Positions 1 through 8,288 of a DNA stretch of 64,000 bases are shown piece by piece; the first letter of the stretch is position 1; each line of letters starts with the position of its first letter. The DNA is from JAVVHH01 sp963835135 (GTDB lineage Bacteria; Pseudomonadota; Alphaproteobacteria; Acetobacterales; Acetobacteraceae), in contig CAWIEF010000005.1 in the NCBI GenBank assembly GCA_963835135.1, positions 372,001 to 436,000 of the forward strand, in the 5' to 3' direction. Position numbers and translations under genes: made by a program. Below the pieces are notes generated by a model. That model was not told the DNA's origin. It saw nothing but the letters and a program-made list of their open reading frames with translations, and made no database searches.

Positions 1-45
1 ACCCGTGCAAGAGGTGACGCCGGATCTAGCCAAGGGGAACCGCGC

Positions 46-1149
46 ATGGACACGCACGAGTTCGTCGCAACGCTCGCCCGCGACCTCGTTCGCATCGACA
101 GTCGCAGCAGCATCAGCAACCTACCCCTGGCCGACCGGCTTGAAGCGGAACTCGGCGAATTCCAGCTCGAGCGGCTCGACTACAAAGATGCGAGCGGCAT
201 CAACAAATGCGTTCTCATCGCCGCTCGCGGCAGCGGCGGCCTCGCCTTTTGCGGCCACATGGACACCGTCCCCAACACGGGCTGGACCACTGACCCCTGG
301 TCCGGCCTCGTGAACGAAGGCGTCCTACACGGCCTCGGCAGCACCGACATGAAGGGGCCGCTCGCCTGCCTGGTTGCTGCGGCGACCAGCTTGCCGCCGA
401 GCGTTCCGGTAGCCCTGTTGATCACCACCGACGAGGAAACCACCAAGCAAGGCGCACGCTTGCTGGCCCGCACCAGCGAACTCGCCCGCAGCTTCGCCCC
501 GCGCGGCATCTTGATCGCCGAACCCACAGGCATGATCCCTGTCCGCGGCCATCGCAGCCATATCGAGTTCGTCGCCGTGGCAACCGGCATTCAGGCCCAT
601 AGCAGCACCGGCGCCGGCCGCAACGCGAACTGGGCGCTGATGCCCTTCATGGCCGATATGGCAACCCTCTTCGACCGTCTCCGCACGGATCCGGCGCTGC
701 AAGACGCCAGCTACGACCCGCCCTTCAGTGACTTCAACCCGGTGATCGACAACCACGGCGCCCCCATCAACATGACGGTGCCGAAAGCGACCATCCGCAT
801 CCGCTACCGGTATAGCGCCGGCGTCGACCCCGAGCCCATCGTCACCGCAGTCCAGGCCGCAGCCGACCGGCACGACCTCCAGCTCACGCTGCTCCGCGGC
901 GCAGCGCCGCCCGAGCTGCCCCCCGAGCATCCCCTCATCGCCTTGGCGACCGACCAAACTGGCGCACCCGCGACGACGGTTCCCTTCGGCACTGACGCTT
1001 CCGAGCTACAGGCCTTAGCCCCCTGCCTGATCCTCGGCCCCGGCAACATCGCGGACGCCCATACGCCATCGGAGCATGTCAGCCTCGCCTCGCTCGCGGA
1101 GGCGGTGCCGGTTTTCATGCGCCTCGCCGAGGCAGTCGCCGCGGGCTGA
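46..1149 (+). CDS. M20 family metallo-deacylase/peptidase (ArgE/DapE-like)
   Basis: Predicted zinc-dependent cytoplasmic hydrolase of an N-acylated amino acid or peptide; the exact substrate cannot be read from sequence. Family signatures in order: GHMDTVP (His71, Asp73), STDMKG (bridging Asp101), TTDEE (catalytic Glu130, Glu131), IAEPTG (Glu159), the dimerisation-domain HSS motif near residue 195, and a C-terminal His in DAHTPSEH. At 367 residues it is normal length for ArgE/DapE-type enzymes. The ATG follows an AAGGGGA ribosome binding site. It converges with a 2-hydroxyacid dehydrogenase whose stop is 3 bases away. It is probably not the housekeeping ArgE or DapE, because no arginine or lysine genes adjoin it. 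Confidence 0.85.
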   Translation: MDTHEFVATLARDLVRIDSRSSISNLPLADRLEAELGEFQLERLDYKDASGINKCVLIAARGSGGLAFCGHMDTVPNTGWTTDPWSGLVNEGVLHGLGSTDMKGPLACLVAAATSLPPSVPVALLITTDEETTKQGARLLARTSELARSFAPRGILIAEPTGMIPVRGHRSHIEFVAVATGIQAHSSTGAGRNANWALMPFMADMATLFDRLRTDPALQDASYDPPFSDFNPVIDNHGAPINMTVPKATIRIRYRYSAGVDPEPIVTAVQAAADRHDLQLTLLRGAAPPELPPEHPLIALATDQTGAPATTVPFGTDASELQALAPCLILGPGNIADAHTPSEHVSLASLAEAVPVFMRLAEAVAAG

Positions 1150-1152
1150 GCG

Positions 1153-2127
1153 TCACAGCACCTCCTGGTTGACCACGTGGTCTCGGATCGGGGCACCGTC
1201 CAATACGCTGAGGATGTTGCGCGCCGTCGCGACCCCCATCGCATCCATCGCCTCGACCGTCACGCCAGCAACATGGGGCGAACTGATCACGCCGGGCTCC
1301 TGTAACAAGGGGTTGCCGGCCCCCTGCGGCTCTTGCGCCAAAACGTCGAGCCCAGCGCCGCTCACTTGCCCAGACCTCAGCGCGGCCAGCAACGCCGTCT
1401 CATCGACGATGCCACCGCGCGCGGTGTTCACCAGCACGGCGCCCGGCTTCATCCGCCCGATGCGCTCGGCATTGAACATCCCGAGCGTCTCCGGCGATCT
1501 CGGGCAATGGATCGTCACGTAATCCGACCGGGCCAACGCCGAGTCGAGGTCCTCGACCACCTCGAACCCCGCCACCTCGATCGAAGCCGGCGCGACGAAC
1601 GGGTCGTAGACCAGCACCTGCATGCCCATCGCAGCACAGCGGGGCGCCGTCCGGCTGCCGATCCGCCCGAACCCGATCACCAACACCGTCGACCCCGCCA
1701 GCTCCCGCGGCAACGGGCTGGTCCGATCGTGCCACAACCCGTCTCGCGTTCGCGCATGCAGCTCGAGCGCTCGCTTGGCGACAGCCATCATCATGAACAG
1801 CGCATGCTCGGCGACGCTGGTCGAGTTGGCCGTGCCCGCAATCATCAGCGGGATGCCTCGTTCCGTGAGCGGCGGGATTTCGACCGCGTCGAAGCCCACG
1901 CCGATGCGCGCCACGACTTCGAGCGCCGGGCTGGCGTCCGTCTCGGCGCGCCCGAACCGGGTGGCCGACAGCGCCACCCCGCTGGCCTGGGACAGCAACT
2001 CCCGGAATGCCTCTGCCTGGATCGACGCCTGATACACCACGGTGGCCACATCGGGCCGTGCCCGCAGCATGGCCAAGCCTGCCCCGCCCATGAAGTGTGG
2101 CACCAGCACGGTCTTTGTGTTCTTCAT
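1153..2127 (-). CDS. D-isomer-specific 2-hydroxyacid dehydrogenase
   Basis: NAD(P)-dependent oxidoreductase of the D-2-hydroxyacid dehydrogenase family (phosphoglycerate dehydrogenase-like), 324 residues. It shows the Rossmann motif GFGRIGSR, the substrate-binding/catalytic NTARGGIVDE stretch and the catalytic SSPHVAG histidine. The start chosen is the ATG at 2127 (MKNTKTVLVPHF), behind a strong GGAGGAGGG site; the longer open frame to 2286 reads non-homologous arginine-rich sequence. It diverges from the gamma-glutamyltransferase with about 60 bases between starts, so the two promoters overlap. The substrate (phosphoglycerate, glyoxylate, another 2-keto acid) is undetermined; the protein lacks the long C-terminal ACT region of full-length SerA. 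Confidence 0.85.
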   Translation of the reverse strand: MKNTKTVLVPHFMGGAGLAMLRARPDVATVVYQASIQAEAFRELLSQASGVALSATRFGRAETDASPALEVVARIGVGFDAVEIPPLTERGIPLMIAGTANSTSVAEHALFMMMAVAKRALELHARTRDGLWHDRTSPLPRELAGSTVLVIGFGRIGSRTAPRCAAMGMQVLVYDPFVAPASIEVAGFEVVEDLDSALARSDYVTIHCPRSPETLGMFNAERIGRMKPGAVLVNTARGGIVDETALLAALRSGQVSGAGLDVLAQEPQGAGNPLLQEPGVISSPHVAGVTVEAMDAMGVATARNILSVLDGAPIRDHVVNQEVL

Positions 2128-2187
2128 GCGTCGCGAACCCTCCTCCAATCGCCAGCCGTTCCGGCATAATGGCCAGCATCGTCGGGA

Positions 2188-3948
2188 GTGACCATCACGC
2201 CATTTCGCCTCGCCACACTTCTCGTGTGCAGCCTGATCACCCGCCCGGCGCTTGCCTATGACCCGGCCCCTGTCGCAGCCCGGCACGGCATGGTCGTCTC
2301 GGCCCAGGCGCTCGCCTCGGCTGCGGGCGTGGCGATGCTGGAGCAGGGCGGCAACGCGATCGATGCCGCGGTCGCCGTCGGCTACGCGCTCGCGGTCGTG
2401 TACCCGGCCGCCGGCAATCTCGGCGGCGGCGGGTTCATGACGCTCCGCCTGGCCGATGGACGGGCGACCTTCCTCGACTTTCGCGAGAAGGCGCCCCTCG
2501 CCGCCACGCCAGACATGTTCCTCGACGAGACTGGCAGCGTCGTCAAAGGCCGCTCCACGGACACGTGGTTGGCCGTCGGAGTCCCAGGGTCCCCGGCCGG
2601 ACTCGAGGCGGCGCGCACCCGCTATGGCAGGCTTCCCCGTGCGGCCGTCCTCGCGCCCGCGATCCGCCTCGCCCGCGAGGGGTTCGTCCTCACCGCCGGC
2701 GACGTCGCGCTGTTGAAACTCGGCACCGCCGCCTTTCGCCGGGACCCGGCGACCGCGTCCATCTTCCTGCCCGGCGATCGCCCGTTGCAGCCGGGCGATC
2801 GTTTGATCCAGCCCGACCTGGCCCGTACGCTCGAGGCGCTTTCAGCGGAAGGGCCGGATGCGTTCTACCGGGGGCCGATCGGCGAGGCGATCGTGGCGGC
2901 AAGCCAGTCCGGCGGTGGCATCCTGCAGAAGACCGATTTTGAGCACTACACAGTGCGCGAGATGCCGCCGGTGAGCTGCACGTATCGCGGCTTTCTCCTG
3001 CAGTCCTCGCCACCCCCGAGCTCGGGCGGAATCGTCCTGTGCGAGATCCTCAACATTCTCGAGGGCTATGATCTTCGGTCGGCCGGGTTTCATAGCGCGG
3101 CCGAAGTACACCTTCTCGTCGAAGCCATGCGGCACGCGTTCTTCGATCGGAATGCTGAGCTCGGCGACCCCGACTTCGTGTCGAATCCGGTGACACGGCT
3201 GCTCGACAAGGCATATGCCGCGGAAATTCGCGCGAGGATCGATCCGGATCGGCCGACTCCGTCCGCTGCGTTCGCGACCGGGATGCCGCCGCACGAGGGG
3301 ATGAATACGACGCAGTTTTCCGTCATGGACCAGGACGGCAACGCCGTGTCGGTGACCTACACCTTGAACGGGTCGTTCGGCATCCACCGGGTCGCGCCGG
3401 GAACCGGGGTCCTGCTGAACAATGAAATGGACGATTTTACCAGCAAGCCCGGGTCCCCCAACATGTTCGGCCTGTCGCAAGGGGCAGCCAACGCCATTGC
3501 TCCGGGCAAGACCCCACTGAGTTCGATGAGCCCGACGATCGTCAGCCGCGACGGCCGTCCGGTTCTAGTGATCGGCAGCCCGGGCGGGCCTCGCATCATC
3601 ACGATCACCCTCGAAGCGATCGTCAACGTCATCGACCATGGCATGACCGTCCAGGAAGCGATCGATGCGCCGCGGATCCATCACCAGATGCTGCCCGATA
3701 CGGTGTATATCGAACGATTTGCGCTCTCGGCCGATACGAAAGCGTTGCTGGAGCAGCGAGGCTACACCTTCACGGAAAGTGCGCCGTGGGGCGTGGCCGA
3801 AGGGATCACCTCAGGCAGCCCGCGGCTGATGCCGACCGGCTTCGGGTCGGCCGAGTCGCTGAATGTCGGTTTGCCCGAACTGCCCGGTGCCACACTCTTT
3901 GGTGCCCACGATCCCCGCGGCCCGGCCGGAGCAGCCGCTGGACAGTGA
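2188..3948 (+). CDS. ggt: gamma-glutamyltransferase (glutathione hydrolase precursor)
   Basis: Periplasmic gamma-glutamyltranspeptidase that cleaves glutathione and other gamma-glutamyl compounds; members self-cleave into large and small subunits. A Sec-type signal peptide spans about residues 1-23 (ending PALA). The autoprocessing nucleophile is Thr374 in NTTQFSVMD, followed by the small-subunit motif VTYTLNGSFG and the SSMSPTIV and GSPGGPRI substrate-loop motifs. 586 residues is typical. The start is GTG at 2188; no in-frame ATG precedes the signal peptide. The usual His after the Thr pair (TTH) is Gln here, which occurs in the family and does not remove the nucleophile. It converges with the SDR downstream. 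Confidence 0.93.
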   Translation: MTITPFRLATLLVCSLITRPALAYDPAPVAARHGMVVSAQALASAAGVAMLEQGGNAIDAAVAVGYALAVVYPAAGNLGGGGFMTLRLADGRATFLDFREKAPLAATPDMFLDETGSVVKGRSTDTWLAVGVPGSPAGLEAARTRYGRLPRAAVLAPAIRLAREGFVLTAGDVALLKLGTAAFRRDPATASIFLPGDRPLQPGDRLIQPDLARTLEALSAEGPDAFYRGPIGEAIVAASQSGGGILQKTDFEHYTVREMPPVSCTYRGFLLQSSPPPSSGGIVLCEILNILEGYDLRSAGFHSAAEVHLLVEAMRHAFFDRNAELGDPDFVSNPVTRLLDKAYAAEIRARIDPDRPTPSAAFATGMPPHEGMNTTQFSVMDQDGNAVSVTYTLNGSFGIHRVAPGTGVLLNNEMDDFTSKPGSPNMFGLSQGAANAIAPGKTPLSSMSPTIVSRDGRPVLVIGSPGGPRIITITLEAIVNVIDHGMTVQEAIDAPRIHHQMLPDTVYIERFALSADTKALLEQRGYTFTESAPWGVAEGITSGSPRLMPTGFGSAESLNVGLPELPGATLFGAHDPRGPAGAAAGQ

Positions 3949-3979
3949 CGCCGCCGGCTCGCGCCGGAGGCCAATGCGC

Positions 3980-4732
3980 TCAACCGCGGCCGATGAAGGG
4001 CATCTTCGTCGCCATTACTGTCACGAACTGCACGTTGGCGTCGAGCGGAAGGCCAGCCATCACCACGACCATGTCAGCGACATGCTTCGAGTCCATCCTT
4101 GGTTCGACCATCATGCTGCCGTTCGGTTGCGGCACGCCCTTGGTCATCCGCTCGGTCATGGGTGTCGCGGCGTTGCCGATATCGATCTGGCCGCACGCGA
4201 TGTCGAACGGCCGGCCATCGAGCGCCAGGGACTTCGTCATCCCAGTGATCGCGTGCTTCGTGCTCGTATACGGCAGTGAGCCCGGCCGGGGCGTGTGCGC
4301 CGAGATGGATCCGTTGTTGATGATCCGTCCCCCCTGGGGCGATTGGTGCCGCATCATGCGGAACGCCGCACGGGCGCACAGGAACGAACCGGTCAGGTTG
4401 ACACCGACCACATCCATCCATTGCTGAACCGACAACTCGTCGATCGGCAGCGCAGGCGTGCCCATGCCGGCATTGTTGAACAGTAGGTCGAGACGCCCCC
4501 ACTGCGCCGCGACCTGCGCAAACGCGGCGTCCACGGCGTCCGGCTGAGACACGTCGGCGGGAAGGACAAGGAACTGCGTCTTGGTGCCGAGGGCAGCGGT
4601 CTCCTCCAGCGCGTCGGGTCGCCGTCCCACGAGAGCGACGTTCCAACCAGCGGCCGCGAGAGCCAACGCCGCCGAGCGTCCGACCCCGCTACCAGCTCCG
4701 GTGACGAGCGCAGTTTTGCCCGGTTGAGCCAT
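3980..4732 (-). CDS. SDR family NAD(P)-dependent oxidoreductase
   Basis: Classical short-chain dehydrogenase, 250 residues. It has the cofactor motif TGAGSGVG near residue 12, NNAG in beta-4, the catalytic Ser in NGSISA and the YTSTK Tyr/Lys pair. The ATG at 4732 follows GGGAGGAATTCGA, a strong ribosome binding site. It is probably monocistronic: it converges with ggt and lies about 124 bases from the end of phaZ on the same strand. The substrate is unknown; the family covers 3-oxoacyl-ACP reductases, sugar and alcohol dehydrogenases. The C-terminal half has an unusual Met-rich stretch around the substrate loop (NAATPMTERMTKG). Confidence 0.82.
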   Translation of the reverse strand: MAQPGKTALVTGAGSGVGRSAALALAAAGWNVALVGRRPDALEETAALGTKTQFLVLPADVSQPDAVDAAFAQVAAQWGRLDLLFNNAGMGTPALPIDELSVQQWMDVVGVNLTGSFLCARAAFRMMRHQSPQGGRIINNGSISAHTPRPGSLPYTSTKHAITGMTKSLALDGRPFDIACGQIDIGNAATPMTERMTKGVPQPNGSMMVEPRMDSKHVADMVVVMAGLPLDANVQFVTVMATKMPFIGRG

Positions 4733-4856
4733 TCGAATTCCTCCCGCTGATGATTGGGCGCCTGCGCCCGCCCGCGCATTGAACCATCGGCGGCGACAGC
4801 CGACCAGGCCTGGTGCCCGGACAGCGACTGCTATCCGAGCCTCAAGCGGTGAAGTC

Positions 4857-6125
4857 TCACTGATAGGTGGAGGCAGCTTCCTTCAGCGCAGCCATGCCGG
4901 CGCTGTTCTTTCGGTCGTTGGCCTCGATGAAAGCCTTGATCCGAGGCAGGATGTCCGAGCGCCACTTTCTCCCGTTGAATATGCCGTAGTGGCCGACACC
5001 TTGCTGCAGGTATTGGCCTCGCCGGCTCGACGGTATCGACGAGCAAATCGTGTGCGCCGCAATCGTTTGACCCGGTGCGGAAATGTCGTCGAGCTCACCT
5101 TCGACGGTCAGCAACGCGGTGCGCTCGATGGCCGCCGGGGTCACGACCTCTCCGCCGACCTTCAGCGTTCCGAGTGATAGTGCATGCTTCTGAAAGAACG
5201 ACTCTACGGTTTGGAGGTAGTAGTTGGCCGGCACGTCCATGACGGCCAGATACTCGTCGTAGAACCGGCGATGGGCCGACGCACTGTCCTCATCACCCTT
5301 GATCAAGTGATTGAACATACGACGATGGGCCTCGACGTGGCGGTCAGGGTTCATCGAGATGAATGCGGCCAACTGCAGGAAACCGGGGTAGACGCGACGG
5401 AATGCGCCCGGGTGCCATGGTGGCACGGTGGTCACGACATGAGTCTCGAACCACTCGATCGAGTGTTGGGCAGCGAGCTTCGTGACGACCGTCGGCGCAG
5501 CGCGGGTGTCGACCGGTCCGCCCATGAGCGTCATGGTCCGCGGCTGCGCCGGGTCATTCCGGGCGGCCAGGAGAGAGACGGCAGCGATCACGGCGGGCGC
5601 TGGCTGACAGACGGCAACGACGTGCGTCTCAGCCCCGAGATGCTGAATGACCTCCACGACCGTCTCGATGTAGCTCGACAGATCGAAATCGCCATGCAGC
5701 AGCGGCACGATGCGCGCGTCCCGCCAATCCGTGACGTAAACGTCGAGCCCAATGTCGATCATGTCCTGCACCGTGCCGCGCAGAAGGGTGGCATGATGCC
5801 CGCTCATCGGGGCAACCAGCAGAACCTTCGGGGCATTGGTGGCGCTGGGGGAGACGAAGCGCAGGAGCCGCAGGAACGGCCGCTCGAGCACGAGTTCTTC
5901 CGGCACGCGTTCGGTCGCGTTCCGGCTAACCTTGATGTTCCACTCGGGCTTGCCGCGCGGACGAAGCACATCGTCCGTCACCTCCGCCCACGCCGACATG
6001 GCGCGGCTCGGCCAGGCAAGATACTCGGGCGTGCCCGGTATCTGCATCAAAGAACTTGCACTCCTGGCCCAGATACGCGCGGGCGTCAGAGCGGCACTGA
6101 TCGTATCATGCCAGGCGTAGATCAT
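4857..6125 (-). CDS. phaZ: intracellular polyhydroxyalkanoate depolymerase
   Basis: Mobilises stored polyhydroxybutyrate by hydrolysing the polymer on intracellular granules. The sequence follows the intracellular PhaZ family from the N-terminal IYAWHDT start through the catalytic box VVAVCQPAP, where Cys173 takes the place of the serine used by extracellular depolymerases; a conserved Asp and His lie in the C-terminal third (VEGELDDISAPG and VGHYGIF). Length is 422 residues from the ATG at 6125. A GTG at 6140 with a GAGAGG just upstream is a credible alternative start. The unknown 140-residue gene ends 24 bases upstream on the same strand, so the two are probably co-transcribed. Confidence 0.9.
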   Translation of the reverse strand: MIYAWHDTISAALTPARIWARSASSLMQIPGTPEYLAWPSRAMSAWAEVTDDVLRPRGKPEWNIKVSRNATERVPEELVLERPFLRLLRFVSPSATNAPKVLLVAPMSGHHATLLRGTVQDMIDIGLDVYVTDWRDARIVPLLHGDFDLSSYIETVVEVIQHLGAETHVVAVCQPAPAVIAAVSLLAARNDPAQPRTMTLMGGPVDTRAAPTVVTKLAAQHSIEWFETHVVTTVPPWHPGAFRRVYPGFLQLAAFISMNPDRHVEAHRRMFNHLIKGDEDSASAHRRFYDEYLAVMDVPANYYLQTVESFFQKHALSLGTLKVGGEVVTPAAIERTALLTVEGELDDISAPGQTIAAHTICSSIPSSRRGQYLQQGVGHYGIFNGRKWRSDILPRIKAFIEANDRKNSAGMAALKEAASTYQ

Positions 6126-6148
6126 GGGGAAGGCTACCACTGGACCTC

Positions 6149-6571
6149 TCAAGATTTAGTTAAAGTCAGCAGCGGCAGGTCTGCCGCCGTCTTGGTGGCC
6201 CGGGTTCGCCGCTCGGGCGCGGCCGCGCGCCGCCGCAATAGTTCGTCCAGCATACGATCCATGGTTCGCCAAATCGGCTCGTCACCGATCCGTTCTTGCA
6301 TGATTAGTCGGTGCGCCGCCAAGGTGACGTTGAGCGTTCCGCGCGTCGTCTCCGGCCTCGGCGAACGCATCTGCACGAGCGCCTTCTCCACTTCTTCGAT
6401 CGGCACCCCGATCACCTCGGAGATTTCCGCCGGCTCCGCCCCGGCCCGGCGCAGTTTGCGGGCCTTCGCCGCCTCCCGCGCGTCGAGGGCAATCGACGGC
6501 CGCAACGACTGGGTCCGCCGGGACATCTCGCCCGAGCCGGCCCCAGGTGCCTTGCCACGAAAACCCGACAT
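6149..6571 (-). CDS. hypothetical protein upstream of phaZ, helix-turn-helix-like
   Basis: A 140-residue basic protein I do not recognise as a named family. The ATG at 6571 follows GAGAGGCGGA. The central part (RRAGAEPAEISEVIGVPIEEVEKAL, about residues 42-65, described here as a motif region) looks like a helix-turn-helix in which a small residue and a turn separate two short helices, as in sigma-region-4-like or Xre-like folds; this is a visual judgement only. The C-terminus is rich in Arg and Lys. It sits just upstream of phaZ on the same strand and may regulate or co-function with PHA mobilisation. No catalytic motif is seen. Confidence 0.55.
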   Translation of the reverse strand: MSGFRGKAPGAGSGEMSRRTQSLRPSIALDAREAAKARKLRRAGAEPAEISEVIGVPIEEVEKALVQMRSPRPETTRGTLNVTLAAHRLIMQERIGDEPIWRTMDRMLDELLRRRAAAPERRTRATKTAADLPLLTLTKS

Positions 6572-6920
6572 TCCGCCTCTCGCTGCGCGGCGCACCAACC
6601 ACGGCACGCCAGCCCCATCGATATAAGCAGGTTAGGCGGCAAGGAGGAACACAGGAGCGTGCGCAAGCGTCGCGAAAACTGCAATCGTCTCGTGCGCTGA
6701 TCACCCATTGGCGCGCGGGAACCGGTGATTTGTTCGTACATCCATTTGCGCCACACAATCGCCCCGATTGCACGCTTTGCCCGTGTAGCGGGGCTTGCCC
6801 ACGCATTGAGCTTATGGATAACACTGACCAGGGGCTGTTTCCGACCGCGGATTCCCGGGTTGCCTACAGGAAGCGACTGGCCGGAATGGTGCATCACTCC
6901 CAACGCGGAAAGGACCTCGC
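6572..6920 (+). other. gene-poor divergent intergenic region before HU
   Basis: About 350 bases between the start of the leftward hypothetical gene and the rightward HU gene. No convincing small gene or structured RNA is visible. It must hold two divergent promoters; one candidate for HU is listed separately. AT-rich patches occur near 6735-6765 and 6810-6825. Confidence 0.5.
6795..6822 (+). promoter_or_regulatory. candidate sigma-70-type promoter for HU
   Basis: TTGCCC at 6795-6800 and GATAAC at 6817-6822 with a 16-base spacer, about 100 bases before the HU start. The -35 and -10 each match consensus only partly, so this is a weak call. Confidence 0.3.
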
Positions 6921-7244
6921 ATGAACGTCACTGAACTCGCCGAGCACATCGCAACCGGTCACAATCTCGATAAGAAGCAAGCCCGCACTTTGGTCGAAGG
7001 GGTGTTCAAGGCCGTGGTCGAGGCCGCTCAGCACGGCGACGAGGTCAGCATTCCGGGCTTTGGCAAATTCAAGGTCGCGTCGCGCGAGGCGCGCCAGGGA
7101 CGCAACCCGGCCACCGGGGAGACCATTCAGATCGCCGCGTCGAAGAAGCTGAACTTCGCGCCGGCCAAGCAAGTCAAGGACGCGATGAACCCGCCACCGG
7201 CCGCGGCCTCAAAGCCTGCCGCGAAGGCCCGCGCGAAGAAATAG
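6921..7244 (+). CDS. HU family DNA-binding protein
   Basis: Nucleoid-associated histone-like protein that bends DNA as a dimer. The HU/IHF signature runs from GFGKF (residues 46-50) through RNPATGE (61-67), the arm that inserts into the minor groove. The body is the usual 90 residues, followed by a Pro/Ala/Lys tail (residues 91-107) resembling the basic extensions found on some alpha- and actinobacterial HU proteins, which can add nonspecific DNA affinity. The ATG is preceded by GGAAAGGACC, an excellent ribosome binding site. It lies alone between divergent and downstream genes. Confidence 0.93.
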   Translation: MNVTELAEHIATGHNLDKKQARTLVEGVFKAVVEAAQHGDEVSIPGFGKFKVASREARQGRNPATGETIQIAASKKLNFAPAKQVKDAMNPPPAAASKPAAKARAKK

Positions 7245-7292
7245 CGACACCCTGCCGGCGGGCAGCGCTCGCCGGCATCGGCTCGGGCCATC

Positions 7293-8288
7293 ATGATCCC
7301 GGTCACCACGATCCTGCCCGTCCCTGTCGATCTGCCGCCGACCCTGCTCGTCGTCATTGACACCGAGGAGGAGTTCGACTGGGGCGCTCCCTTCGATCGC
7401 TGCAGCACGACGGTCGCCAACATCGGATTCCAGCACCTGGCGCAAGACGTGTTCGACGCGGCAGGCATCGTTCCAACCTACGTGATCGACTACCCGGTCG
7501 CGGCCACCCCCTCCTCGGTTGCGGTCATGAGACCCTGGATGGAGGCGGAGCGTTGCGAAATCGGCGCGCACCTGCATCCATGGGTCAACCCGCCCGACGA
7601 GGAGGAGGTCACGGGGCACAACTCGTTCGCCTGCAACCTGCCGGCCGAATTGATGCGACGCAAACTGAGCATCCTGCGCGATACCATCGCTGCCAGTTTC
7701 GGCGCCCCGCCGCTGGTCTACAAAGCGGGCCGCTACGGGATCGGCCCCGAAACGCCGGGGATCCTGCGGGACCTCGGCTTCATCGCCGATGCGAGCGTCG
7801 TGCCGCATCAGGACTACACCGACAAAGGCGGCCCCGATTTCCGGACACTGCCTGATCGCCCGTTCATGAGCGAGGCCGGGCTCGCCGAACTGCCGTTGTC
7901 CGTCCATTTCGCGGGTCGCCTGGCCAGTTCGGGCGAGCGCATCTATCCCTGGCTGCTGCGCCTTCAGTCGTTGCGAGTCCCGGGCGTTTTCAGTCGTATC
8001 GGCCTGCTCGAGCGTCTCCGGCTTAGTCCAGAGGACCACGGCTTCGCGGACATGCGCCGCCAAACTCTGTCCGCGCTTGCCCGCGGACACCGGTATTTCA
8101 TGCTGACGTATCACAGCTCCAGTCTGATGCCTGGCGGATCGCCTTATGCGCCGAACGCGCGGGCCCGCGATGCCCTGGTCCGCGACTTAACGAAATACAT
8201 AGAATTTTTCACGAGTATGCCGCTATGGACCACGACGACGGCCAGTAAGTTGGCAGCGGATATGCGCAGGCGAGCGTCAGTTGCCTGA
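7293..8288 (+). CDS. polysaccharide deacetylase-like protein (WalW-like)
   Basis: Predicted NodB-fold deacetylase of the kind annotated WalW in polysaccharide gene sets, 331 residues. The N-terminal VVIDTEEEFDW carries the catalytic/metal Asp, and IGAHLHPWV supplies the histidine pair normally found as HxxxH-type metal ligands; YKAGRYG corresponds to the conserved Arg region. No signal peptide is seen, so it would act in the cytoplasm. Its last codons overlap the start region of the ATP-grasp/phosphatase gene, so the pair is almost certainly translated together. The substrate is unknown; an exopolysaccharide precursor or amide-linked sugar is inference. Confidence 0.72.
   Translation: MIPVTTILPVPVDLPPTLLVVIDTEEEFDWGAPFDRCSTTVANIGFQHLAQDVFDAAGIVPTYVIDYPVAATPSSVAVMRPWMEAERCEIGAHLHPWVNPPDEEEVTGHNSFACNLPAELMRRKLSILRDTIAASFGAPPLVYKAGRYGIGPETPGILRDLGFIADASVVPHQDYTDKGGPDFRTLPDRPFMSEAGLAELPLSVHFAGRLASSGERIYPWLLRLQSLRVPGVFSRIGLLERLRLSPEDHGFADMRRQTLSALARGHRYFMLTYHSSSLMPGGSPYAPNARARDALVRDLTKYIEFFTSMPLWTTTTASKLAADMRRRASVA

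Noticed and set aside
3954..3967. Hairpin CCGGC-TCGC-GCCGG between ggt and the SDR as a terminator
   Set aside because: Only a 5-bp stem and no T-tract; expected by chance at this GC content.
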